Virus record (IMG/VR): IMGVR_UViG_3300036791_000294
Coordinates: 1-28,942 of that record
DNA: 28,942 nucleotides
DNA from: a virus
Direction: 5' to 3' (one strand)
This document shows, one piece after another, positions 1 to 5,261 of the stretch. The notes beneath the pieces are model-generated. The model was not told the origin of the DNA, ran no database searches, and saw only the letters and a program-made list of their open reading frames with translations. The position numbers were made by a program, and so were the translations under genes. Each line of letters opens with the position of its first letter. Positions within the stretch are counted from its first letter, which is position 1.

Positions 1-205
1 AACCAGAACGACGGTGTATACGGCGGTTTATAGGTATGGGTCAACCTAGTACCCCCCCCCTATGTCTAGGCTATCAGAGAAAGCAGAGTACTCCGATTTT
101 TTAGCGCCTCATCCTTGGCGCCCCTTGGTTTCGATTACAATGGCCTTTGCCGAGCTTTAGCGGCCCGCCAATTGCGCTGTGCCGCTTGCCAGGTAGCTAC
201 CTAGC

Positions 206-240
206 GGCCCGCTCCCGAAAACGTGCCAGCGGGCCTTTCT
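206..240 (+). terminator. Hairpin with trailing T-rich tract, possible rightward terminator
   Basis: GGCCCGCT at 206-213 pairs exactly with AGCGGGCC at 228-235. The loop is 14 nt and TTTCT follows at 236-240. The GC-rich stem and short T tract suit a Rho-independent terminator for rightward transcription entering from the left of the window. The T tract is short and interrupted, so this is tentative. Confidence 0.4.
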
Positions 241-250
241 GGCCGATTTG

Positions 251-289
251 GAACAAAACAAGCACTCGCCGTGAGTTTACGTTTTGTTC
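251..289. repeat. 9-bp inverted repeat forming a long hairpin
   Basis: GAACAAAAC (251-259) is the exact reverse complement of GTTTTGTTC (281-289). Inside the 21-nt spacer, ACTC (264-267) can pair with GAGT (273-276), giving a two-tier hairpin with a 5-nt tip. No T run follows, so it is not a simple terminator. A protein-binding site or structured RNA segment are possibilities; function unknown. Confidence 0.5.
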
Positions 290-300
290 TCATCAAGGCA

Positions 301-330
301 AGAAAAAGGCCCGCTCAATTGCGGGCCTTT
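301..330 (-). terminator. Rho-independent terminator of the leftward gene
   Basis: AAAGGCCCGC (305-314) and GCGGGCCTTT (321-330) form a perfect 10-bp stem around a 6-nt loop. Read leftward, the stem is followed by TTTTTCT (307-301), a proper U tract. It starts 22 nt after the stop codon of the leftward gene at 353-646, exactly where its terminator is expected. It may also act weakly rightward (TTTCCCTT follows). Confidence 0.8.
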
Positions 331-352
331 CCCTTGTCGTTTGCGCCGATCG

Positions 353-646
353 CTAGGCGTTGCGGCCGTTCTGCGCCGCCAGGAACTGCGCCAGGCTCAT
401 CTTCGGCTTGGCCGTGCTGGTGCCCTTGGGCTTGCCCTCTGCCGTGAACGAGAGCTTACCGAAACGATAACCCCATTGGAGCTGTGCCTTCATTTCGGCA
501 TTGGCCCTTGCCTCGAAAGCATCTTCCGCAGCGTATGCCGCACGGAATGCCTCGGCCCGCTTGGCGTAGAGTGCCTGCGCCTCTACCGAAAGCGTGCTCA
601 CATCGAAGTCATGCCATGTGCGGCCTTTGCTGTCAACGTATGCCAT
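353..646 (-). CDS. Small leftward phage protein of unknown function
   Basis: This encodes 97 aa and is the only leftward gene I accept in the window. The frame is open upstream to 814, but I choose the ATG at 646. It is preceded by AAGGA at a suitable distance, and the protein from here (MAYVDSKGRTWHDF...) looks like a genuine start, whereas the upstream extension is rich in Cys and Trp and covers repeats and a candidate promoter. The protein has an Ala/Glu-rich helical middle (about residues 20-55), a GYRFGKLSF segment, then a Lys/Pro/Thr-rich linker and a last short helix (SLAQFLAAQ). Such short proteins are common in phage accessory or early regions, but I recognise no named family. A strong terminator follows, so it is an independent transcription unit opposite to the virion operon. 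Confidence 0.7.
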   Translation of the reverse strand: MAYVDSKGRTWHDFDVSTLSVEAQALYAKRAEAFRAAYAAEDAFEARANAEMKAQLQWGYRFGKLSFTAEGKPKGTSTAKPKMSLAQFLAAQNGRNA

Positions 647-676
647 TGTCGTAGTCCTTGCGGTTGCAATCCGATA

Positions 677-722
677 GCCCATCGCCATCGGCCGGCGACC
701 TATCGCATGTTTGCCGATGGGC
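677..722. repeat. 8-bp inverted repeat flanking the candidate leftward -10
   Basis: GCCCATCG (677-684) and CGATGGGC (715-722) are exact reverse complements separated by 30 nt. The right arm abuts the candidate leftward -35 box. A further direct copy of CCCATCGCCAT occurs at 678-688 and 787-797. The arrangement is operator-like, but it is short and could be chance. Confidence 0.35.
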
Positions 723-727
723 GTCAA
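699..727 (-). promoter_or_regulatory. Candidate leftward sigma70-type promoter
   Basis: Reading leftward, TTGACG (727-722) is followed after exactly 17 nt by GATAGG (704-699). The -35 matches 5 of 6 consensus bases and the -10 only 3 of 6. It would start transcription near 693, about 47 nt before the ATG at 646. The weak -10 suggests a need for an activator, or that the real promoter lies elsewhere. Confidence 0.35.
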
Positions 728-739
728 CTCACAATCGTC

Positions 740-772
740 GCTGCACTGCACCAATTCGATGCTGCACTGCAC
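740..772. repeat. Pair of 12-bp direct repeats 21 bp apart, operator-like
   Basis: GCTGCACTGCAC occurs exactly at 740-751 and 761-772. The start-to-start distance of 21 bp is two helical turns. Each copy contains the palindrome TGCA-C-TGCA. For the leftward candidate promoter they would sit at roughly -50 to -80, where an activator commonly binds. Function inferred only from geometry. Confidence 0.5.
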
Positions 773-950
773 ACTCCATCCCATGACCCATCGCCATGCC
801 CCCCGGGGGTCCAAACTCGGGCGCTCGGCTGGGGCGCCATACCCCTCCGCGCATTTTTTATCATTTCACACACCCATACCTATACGCGCGCGAAATGGCG
901 GTCTTCAAGACAGCGCGAAGGAATTCTGTATACACTAGCGAGAAAAGTTC

Positions 951-979
951 TTGACTTTGCGGCGAAAATGTGGTAAAAT
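951..979 (+). promoter_or_regulatory. Strong sigma70-type promoter for the packaging/virion operon
   Basis: TTGACT (951-956) and TAAAAT (974-979) are separated by 17 nt. Each box differs from the bacterial consensus at one position. Transcription would start near 986, leaving a leader of about 40 nt before the GTG start of TerS at 1025. No other candidate of this quality was noticed ahead of the rightward genes. It implies that host sigma70-type RNA polymerase reads the late operon, at least initially. Confidence 0.75.
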
Positions 980-1024
980 GGTAGGGTAAAATCGAGTAGC
1001 GTCTCTAAATTTTGGTGTAGCGAT

Positions 1025-1684
1025 GTGTTAGGTCGAGGCAGACCTTCCAAACATCCTAGCATCGGGCCATTGCGCGAACTGACTCGCGCCGAGGTCCAGG
1101 CCGTCCAAAAATCATCCATAGCGCCGGTTCAAAAGTTTCGGGACAGCCATCATCGAATGGCCCGACTGTTTGCTAGCGGCCTTAGGGTTAAAGAGGTCGC
1201 GGAACTGACGGGCTATTCGGTCAGTCGGGTTTCGCTGTTCCACACGTCGCCCGCATTCCAGGACCTGATCGCCGAAAAGCGCAAAGTTGAAGACGAGGTC
1301 CACCGGGATCAGATAACGGCATATAATCAATTGATTCTATCAAATGGGTTGAAGGCCGAGCGAAAAATTGCCGACAAGCTCGATGACGATGATGAATCTG
1401 AGGAAATGAGTGTACGAGAATTGATTTCAATTGCGAGAGACGCCGCAGATCGGGTCGGGTTGTCGAAGCGATCCGTTCAGGTTGGCGTGTCGGTCGATTT
1501 TGCGTCGCTATTGGACCGAGCGATAAAGCGCAGCAATCCCCCATCCGGCGACTTGAAATTAGTCCCCCAGCCGCCGCTGTTGCTGGATGGGGGTCCACTC
1601 ACGGTTCCTAATCCCATTCCCGTTTCCACCTCTGTTCCCGCCTCTGTTCCCGCTAAACCAGTTAGATTGGTCAGGAGGATATAG
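1025..1684 (+). CDS. terS: Terminase small subunit-like DNA-binding protein
   Basis: This 219-aa protein is probably the small terminase subunit, which recognises the packaging site on phage DNA and loads the large subunit. It opens with GRGRPSKHP, an AT-hook-like N-terminus common in such proteins. Residues about 42-80 (HHRMARLFASGL, then VKEVAELTGYSVSRVS) form a helix-turn-helix, followed by FQDLIAEKRK, the typical TerS run into an oligomerising helical region. The C-terminus is Pro/Val-rich and disordered. The start is GTG at 1025; an ATG two bases earlier runs straight into a stop. The ribosome site is weak. It is the first gene after the strong promoter, and TerL lies three genes downstream, which supports the call. 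A plain helix-turn-helix regulator is the alternative. Confidence 0.75.
   Translation: MLGRGRPSKHPSIGPLRELTRAEVQAVQKSSIAPVQKFRDSHHRMARLFASGLRVKEVAELTGYSVSRVSLFHTSPAFQDLIAEKRKVEDEVHRDQITAYNQLILSNGLKAERKIADKLDDDDESEEMSVRELISIARDAADRVGLSKRSVQVGVSVDFASLLDRAIKRSNPPSGDLKLVPQPPLLLDGGPLTVPNPIPVSTSVPASVPAKPVRLVRRI
1629..1652 (+). repeat. Tandem 12-bp repeat in the 3' end of terS
   Basis: CCTCTGTTCCCG occurs twice head to tail. It encodes the repeated Ser-Val-Pro-Ala segment of the proline-rich C-terminal tail of TerS, so it keeps the frame. It is a likely site of slippage and length variation between relatives. Confidence 0.6.
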
Positions 1685-1686
1685 CG

Positions 1687-1848
1687 ATGCAGAACGTCGG
1701 TTTGATCTTGCTTTGCTTTGCGTTTGTCTTTGCGACAATCGCCGCATGTGTGATGGTTCAGGCCGGGAGATTTCATCTTGGCTGGGCCGCTGTAGCGTTC
1801 TGGATAGCCTCCGAGTTGATTGGAGGCCTCGGTCGGGTCTTTCACTAA
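1687..1848 (+). CDS. Small two-helix membrane protein, possible holin
   Basis: This is a 53-aa gene starting at ATG 1687, with a strong AGGAGG at 1673-1678 overlapping the end of terS. The protein has two hydrophobic stretches, residues about 4-24 and 31-47, joined by a short polar turn (QAGRFH), so it should be a hairpin in the inner membrane. It ends 4 nt before the ATG of a lytic transglycosylase gene. Size, topology and neighbour fit a small holin or another lysis or membrane accessory protein. It lacks the charged C-terminal tail usual in holins, and I recognise no family, so the role is inferred from context only. Confidence 0.65.
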   Translation: MQNVGLILLCFAFVFATIAACVMVQAGRFHLGWAAVAFWIASELIGGLGRVFH

Positions 1849-1852
1849 CGCC

Positions 1853-2572
1853 ATGCCCGATTATTCAGACATCATTGAAAAACATGCCCGTCGTGTCGGC
1901 CTTGATCCTGGCGTGATGAAAAAGATCATGCAGGTTGAATCGGGCGGCGACACAAAGCAATCAACTGGTAAAAGGGAACACTACAAAGGCTTGTTTCAAC
2001 TTGACCGAGAGGAATTTGCACGTCATGGCGGCACCGGAGATCGGTCGGACCCGGAACAGAACACAATGGCCGCCGCAAATATGATGGCCCGACAAAAGCT
2101 AGCGTTTAAAGCAAAGTACGGACGTGATCCAACGCCGACCGACACATATATGATCCATCAACAGGGCGCTGCTGGTTACAATGCCCATCTCGCTAATCCC
2201 GATGCCCCGGCGTGGGAGAATTTCAAAAAAGCCAGCGGCTGGTCGGACAAGATGGCCAAACAAGCTATTTGGGGCAACATGACCCCGGCAATGAAAGCCA
2301 AATATGGCTCGGTCGAGAACGTTCCAAGCAAAGGTTTCGTTAATGAGTGGGGCCAGAAGATTGAAAAGGACGAATATCAACCATCCAGCGATGTTGTGGC
2401 GACCAGCGAGGGCGGGACGGTAAAACGGCGTGGGCAGCGCCCCGAAAGTCAGGAGCCCGAGGAAGAACAGCCATCGCTGGCCAACGCTTTTGAGCTTCCA
2501 CAGAAAATGCGGGTTCCGACCTACGAGGTTGAGAACCTGGTGCCGAACATTCAAACCCCCAGGGTCATTTGA
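1853..2572 (+). CDS. Lytic transglycosylase (SLT-type) virion or lysis protein
   Basis: This is a 239-aa protein whose first about 125 residues are a soluble lytic transglycosylase domain. These enzymes cleave the N-acetylmuramic acid to N-acetylglucosamine bond in peptidoglycan, forming 1,6-anhydro ends. The catalytic glutamate is E29 in VESGG. It is followed by the family's GLFQL (46-50), the NTMAAANMMA helix (70-79) and the HQQGAAGYNAHL segment (102-113). Residues about 165-239 are charged and disordered, without signal peptide or membrane helix, which suits a protein packaged in the virion for wall penetration. The start at 1853 (MPDYSD) closely follows the membrane-protein stop. An in-frame TTG at 1820 is the alternative start. 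Its place between terS and terL, away from the ejection genes, is unusual. Confidence 0.85.
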   Translation: MPDYSDIIEKHARRVGLDPGVMKKIMQVESGGDTKQSTGKREHYKGLFQLDREEFARHGGTGDRSDPEQNTMAAANMMARQKLAFKAKYGRDPTPTDTYMIHQQGAAGYNAHLANPDAPAWENFKKASGWSDKMAKQAIWGNMTPAMKAKYGSVENVPSKGFVNEWGQKIEKDEYQPSSDVVATSEGGTVKRRGQRPESQEPEEEQPSLANAFELPQKMRVPTYEVENLVPNIQTPRVI

Positions 2573-3111
2573 TGCCTGTTCAGTTCCAATATCCTGAGCG
2601 TGGCTGGTCAACTGGCGGGATGCGCAAGGTTGGCGGTGATCCTAACGACGCTCCGACCACGTTGAAGCTTTTTCCGTATAAAAAATCGAAACAGCAGGAG
2701 AAAGAGTATCAAAAGCGCCAACAGCGACAGGACTTGCCGCCAGATGACCCATATCAAATGAGTCCGAAGCAATTGAAGGCATCCGGTCGAGCAGAGGCGT
2801 ATAAACCTGATTTTGATTACGCTTTTGGCCAAACAGCGCCACCGAAGGGCGCTCCTACGCCAGAACAGGTCGCTTATGGCGAACGGGCACCCAAAAAAGA
2901 CATGGGGCGCATAGAAGCCACTCCTAGCGACGCAGATGTCGTTGGAAAGGTCGCTGGCACGGTTCTTGGCACCAATGTTGAGGATGTTGGCATTCGGGCG
3001 CAGATTAGACAGAATCTAGCGGCTGGCGGCGACATAACCATCAGCCCTGAGCACTTTGACATCTTCACTGACGAGTTAGCTCGCAGAAAAAGAGAAGCAC
3101 AGGCCCAATGA
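2572..3111 (+). CDS. Unknown phage protein upstream of terL
   Basis: This encodes 179 aa. The ATG at 2572 shares its A with the preceding TGA stop, so translation is coupled to the transglycosylase gene. The protein is hydrophilic. Residues 35-60 are rich in Lys, Gln and Arg, the middle is proline-rich (QTAPPKGAPTPEQ), and the C-terminal third (about 117-179, DADVVGKVAGTVLG onward) looks helical and ordered. It has no membrane segment, signal peptide or catalytic motif that I recognise. Its stop overlaps the TerL start by four bases. A packaging accessory or minor virion protein is possible from position alone. Confidence 0.7.
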   Translation: MPVQFQYPERGWSTGGMRKVGGDPNDAPTTLKLFPYKKSKQQEKEYQKRQQRQDLPPDDPYQMSPKQLKASGRAEAYKPDFDYAFGQTAPPKGAPTPEQVAYGERAPKKDMGRIEATPSDADVVGKVAGTVLGTNVEDVGIRAQIRQNLAAGGDITISPEHFDIFTDELARRKREAQAQ

Positions 3112-4640
3112 ACGAACAGCTACTAGAGTGGCTGGCTTCTGTTTCCCGAGACCCTTTGCGGTTCGTCATGGGTGCTTTCCCTTGGGGCGAGCCGGAAACT
3201 AGGCTATCAGATTTCCCAGATGGTCCCGAACCTTGGCAGAAAGAAATCCTTGAGCAGATTAGGGACGGCCTTATCGACATCAACAAGGCCATTCAACTTG
3301 CCGTTGCCAGCGGCCACGGAGTTGGAAAAACTGCGCTGGTTTGCTGGATTATTTTGTGGGCCATCTCAACCAAACCCGATACCCGTGGAGTTGTCACTGC
3401 GAATACAGAAACGCAGTTGAAAACCAAGACCTGGGCCGAACTCGGGAAATGGTTTCATATGTTTATAGCGAAAGACTTTTTCTCGCTAACAGCGACAGCG
3501 ATTTTCGCAAAGGACAGCGCCCATGAACGTACATGGCGAATCGACATGGTTCCGTGGTCCGAACGGAATACAGAAGCGTTTGCTGGACTGCATAATAAGG
3601 AGAGAAGGATATTGGTGGTATTTGATGAGGCATCGGCCATACCGGACATCATATGGGAAACCACCGAAGGCGCTCTTACCGATGCTAACACGGAAATCAT
3701 TTGGTGCGTATTCGGAAATCCGACTCGCAACACCGGAAGGTTCCGTGAGTGCTTTCCTGGCCAGAAGCACTCGAAAGAATGGCGGTCGAAGCAGGTCGAT
3801 AGTCGTGAGGTGTCGCTTACCAACAAGGCGCAAGTGGACTCTTGGATCGGAGCGTATGGTGAGGACAGTGACTTCGTTAGGGTACGTGTTCGGGGTGTAT
3901 TCCCCCGGACCGGTGAGATGGAGTTTATTTCGAGCGAAGATGTCGAAGCCGCAGCGATCCGAGACATCGAGAGCTTTGCGAACGACCCCCTGGTTATAGG
4001 AGTTGACGTTGCGAGATTCGGTGCTAATGAGACTGTTATTTGGTTCCGTAAGGGTCGTGACGCTCGGAGTACGCCTCCTGTTCGCTTACGTGGCGCTAGC
4101 GTTGTACAGGTCGCAACAAAAGTATCAGAGGTCTGCCAGACATACAAGGTCGAGGCCGTATTTATTGATGGCGGTGGCGTTGGTGGTGGCGTGGTTGATA
4201 ACGTTCGGGCTCTTGGCATCCATTGTTTCGATATTCAGTTCGGGAGAAAATCTGAGTCGCTAGGCTTCATCTGGGGCGCCGATGGAGAGCGGTATGCAAA
4301 CAAGCGAGCCGAAATGTGGGGATCAATGCGATCTTGGCTCCGAACAGGTTCAATTCCTCATAATGCTGACCTTAAGGCCCAATTGGTTGGTCCGACTTAC
4401 ACATACAATCTCAAGAATGAAATCGTTCTTGAGCGCAAAGAAGATATGATGAAACGAGGACTGGACTCGCCTGATCTTGGCGATGCGCTTGCGCTGACCT
4501 TTGCAATGCCAGTCCAGGCCTCCCGGCGAGACACTTTCCCACAAAAACCGCTGGTTCAGTCCGAATACAATCCACTCTCCACACAGAACATCTACGGAGA
4601 TATGGTTGACCCAGAACAGGAAGATCGGAGGGTAGCATGA
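3108..4640 (+). CDS. terL: Terminase large subunit (packaging ATPase and nuclease)
   Basis: This 510-aa protein is the DNA-packaging motor. It hydrolyses ATP to pump phage DNA into the prohead through the portal and cuts the concatemer. The N-terminal ATPase shows a Walker A motif SGHGVGKT (68-75) and a Walker B ILVVFDEAS (168-176) with catalytic E174, then a coupling-motif region FGNPTRNTGRF (202-212). The C-terminal RNase H-like nuclease has acidic residues in IGVDVARFG (D300), VFIDGGGVGGG (D354) and DSPDLGDAL (D453, D456 and D459). Length and motif order are normal for the family. ATG overlaps the previous stop as ATGA, and its own stop overlaps the next start the same way. Nothing appears truncated. 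Confidence 0.95.
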   Translation: MNEQLLEWLASVSRDPLRFVMGAFPWGEPETRLSDFPDGPEPWQKEILEQIRDGLIDINKAIQLAVASGHGVGKTALVCWIILWAISTKPDTRGVVTANTETQLKTKTWAELGKWFHMFIAKDFFSLTATAIFAKDSAHERTWRIDMVPWSERNTEAFAGLHNKERRILVVFDEASAIPDIIWETTEGALTDANTEIIWCVFGNPTRNTGRFRECFPGQKHSKEWRSKQVDSREVSLTNKAQVDSWIGAYGEDSDFVRVRVRGVFPRTGEMEFISSEDVEAAAIRDIESFANDPLVIGVDVARFGANETVIWFRKGRDARSTPPVRLRGASVVQVATKVSEVCQTYKVEAVFIDGGGVGGGVVDNVRALGIHCFDIQFGRKSESLGFIWGADGERYANKRAEMWGSMRSWLRTGSIPHNADLKAQLVGPTYTYNLKNEIVLERKEDMMKRGLDSPDLGDALALTFAMPVQASRRDTFPQKPLVQSEYNPLSTQNIYGDMVDPEQEDRRVA

Positions 4641-4801
4641 CAAGGGCTCAATGGAAACGGTATTACAGACAGTTGCGAATTATCCGACGTGAGAGTTTAA
4701 AGGCTGCGATGGATGTGTTGCTCTTTGGTACCGGGTGTGTTCGAGTTGGTTCAGAAGTTAAGGACTTCATTGAGTATGTGGATATTCGGGAGGTAGTCTA
4801 A
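4637..4801 (+). CDS. 54-aa unknown protein coupled to terL
   Basis: A small gene that starts inside the terL stop (ATGA at 4637-4640) and ends with TAA sharing its last base with the next ATG (TAATG). It encodes a basic N-terminal helix (MTRAQWKRYYRQLRIIRRES) followed by a more hydrophobic segment (AAMDVLLFGTGCVRVG) and an acidic end. Tight coupling on both sides is the main evidence that it is real. I recognise no family. It could be a small packaging or regulatory factor, but nothing in the sequence shows this. Confidence 0.65.
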   Translation: MTRAQWKRYYRQLRIIRRESLKAAMDVLLFGTGCVRVGSEVKDFIEYVDIREVV

Positions 4802-5058
4802 TGGGTTTCGTAGCCAGAGCCTTCACGCCGCCTGGAAGTGGAGCTTTTGTTCCACCGCCAACTCCGGCAGCGCCAACTGCGGTAGCGGCACCAGCCGCAC
4901 CAGTAGCGCCGACTGCACCAGCGCCACCAGCGGCATTTGGCACCCAACAGGCGCCAATTGAAGCCGCTAGGCAGCGATCGGCCACTACAGCGACAACTCT
5001 CGGCTCAGCGGCCGTAGCGGGCCAAACAGCACGCAAAACAGCAACGGTGCTTGGATAA
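4801..5058 (+). CDS. Small Pro/Ala-rich protein between terL and portal
   Basis: This encodes 85 aa. Residues 8-47 are almost only Pro, Ala, Val and Thr and are surely disordered. The C-terminal half (ATTATTLGSAAVAGQTARK) ends in TVLG. Short proteins with a disordered proline-rich front and a terminal 'K-T-x-L-G' type ending are recurrent between the terminase and portal genes of podophages and other tailed phages. That is the pattern matched here; their role is not established to my knowledge. It is coupled upstream and downstream through TAATG junctions. A minor head protein is plausible by position. Confidence 0.65.
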   Translation: MGFVARAFTPPGSGAFVPPPTPAAPTAVAAPAAPVAPTAPAPPAAFGTQQAPIEAARQRSATTATTLGSAAVAGQTARKTATVLG

Positions 5059-5261
5059 TGCCACGAGTTCCTGACGCCAACTTCTACGACGAGCCGCAAA
5101 CGGTCACCGGCGAGAAATTTGTTGCGCCCGAGAATCTTCTAGTCGCTGCTGCCAACATGCACGACATGGGGCGCCTGTTTGAGCAAGGTGGCGGCCGGTT
5201 TGCGGGTGTTCGTGGAAAAGGTGCCAAAGGTCGGCCTTCGCAGTCGCTAAAGGTTCGGTAA
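5058..5261 (+). CDS. 67-aa unknown protein upstream of portal
   Basis: This encodes 67 aa between two TAATG junctions, so it is almost certainly translated with its neighbours. The protein has a short acidic start, a helical middle (PENLLVAAANMHDMGRLFEQ) and a Gly/Lys/Arg-rich basic tail (GVRGKGAKGRPSQ) that could contact nucleic acid. No family recognised. Confidence 0.6.
   Translation: MPRVPDANFYDEPQTVTGEKFVAPENLLVAAANMHDMGRLFEQGGGRFAGVRGKGAKGRPSQSLKVR

Larger units (their letters stand above)
1..352. other. Left-end intergenic stretch with no convincing gene
   Basis: Short open frames cross this stretch but none has a good ribosome site or recognisable protein. The rightward frame at 1-33 ends at a TAG and could be the last codons of a gene lying to the left. 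A run of nine C lies at 52-60; such a tract is prone to length error. Three inverted repeats follow (206-235, 251-289, 305-330), the last being the terminator of the leftward gene. I see no tRNA and no other RNA gene. Confidence 0.6.
647..1024. other. Divergent control region between the leftward gene and the virion operon
   Basis: No gene is supported here. The stretch separates the leftward gene at 353-646 from the rightward operon starting at 1025. It contains a near-consensus rightward promoter (951-979), a weaker leftward candidate (699-727), a pair of 12-bp direct repeats 21 bp apart (740-772), an 8-bp inverted repeat (677-722) and a C6G5 palindrome (799-809). The repeat density suggests binding sites for a regulator. 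Confidence 0.55.

Noticed and set aside
29-884. 13-base TATAGGTATGGGT shared in opposite directions at 29-41 and 872-884, considered as a phage-specific promoter
   Set aside because: Matches of 13 bases are expected by chance in a window this long, and no third copy was noticed.
284-976. Long rightward open frame of 230 codons across the left control region
   Set aside because: It runs antisense to the better supported gene at 353-646, covers the promoter at 951-979, has no ribosome site and an odd Cys/His/Arg-rich composition.
66-3211. 13-base CTAGGCTATCAGA shared by 66-78 and 3199-3211, considered as an attachment or packaging repeat
   Set aside because: Within chance expectation; one copy lies in conserved terL coding sequence.
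3455-4219. Leftward 254-codon frame inside terL
   Set aside because: Antisense shadow of a well conserved gene, Ser/Thr/Arg-rich low-complexity translation, no start signal.
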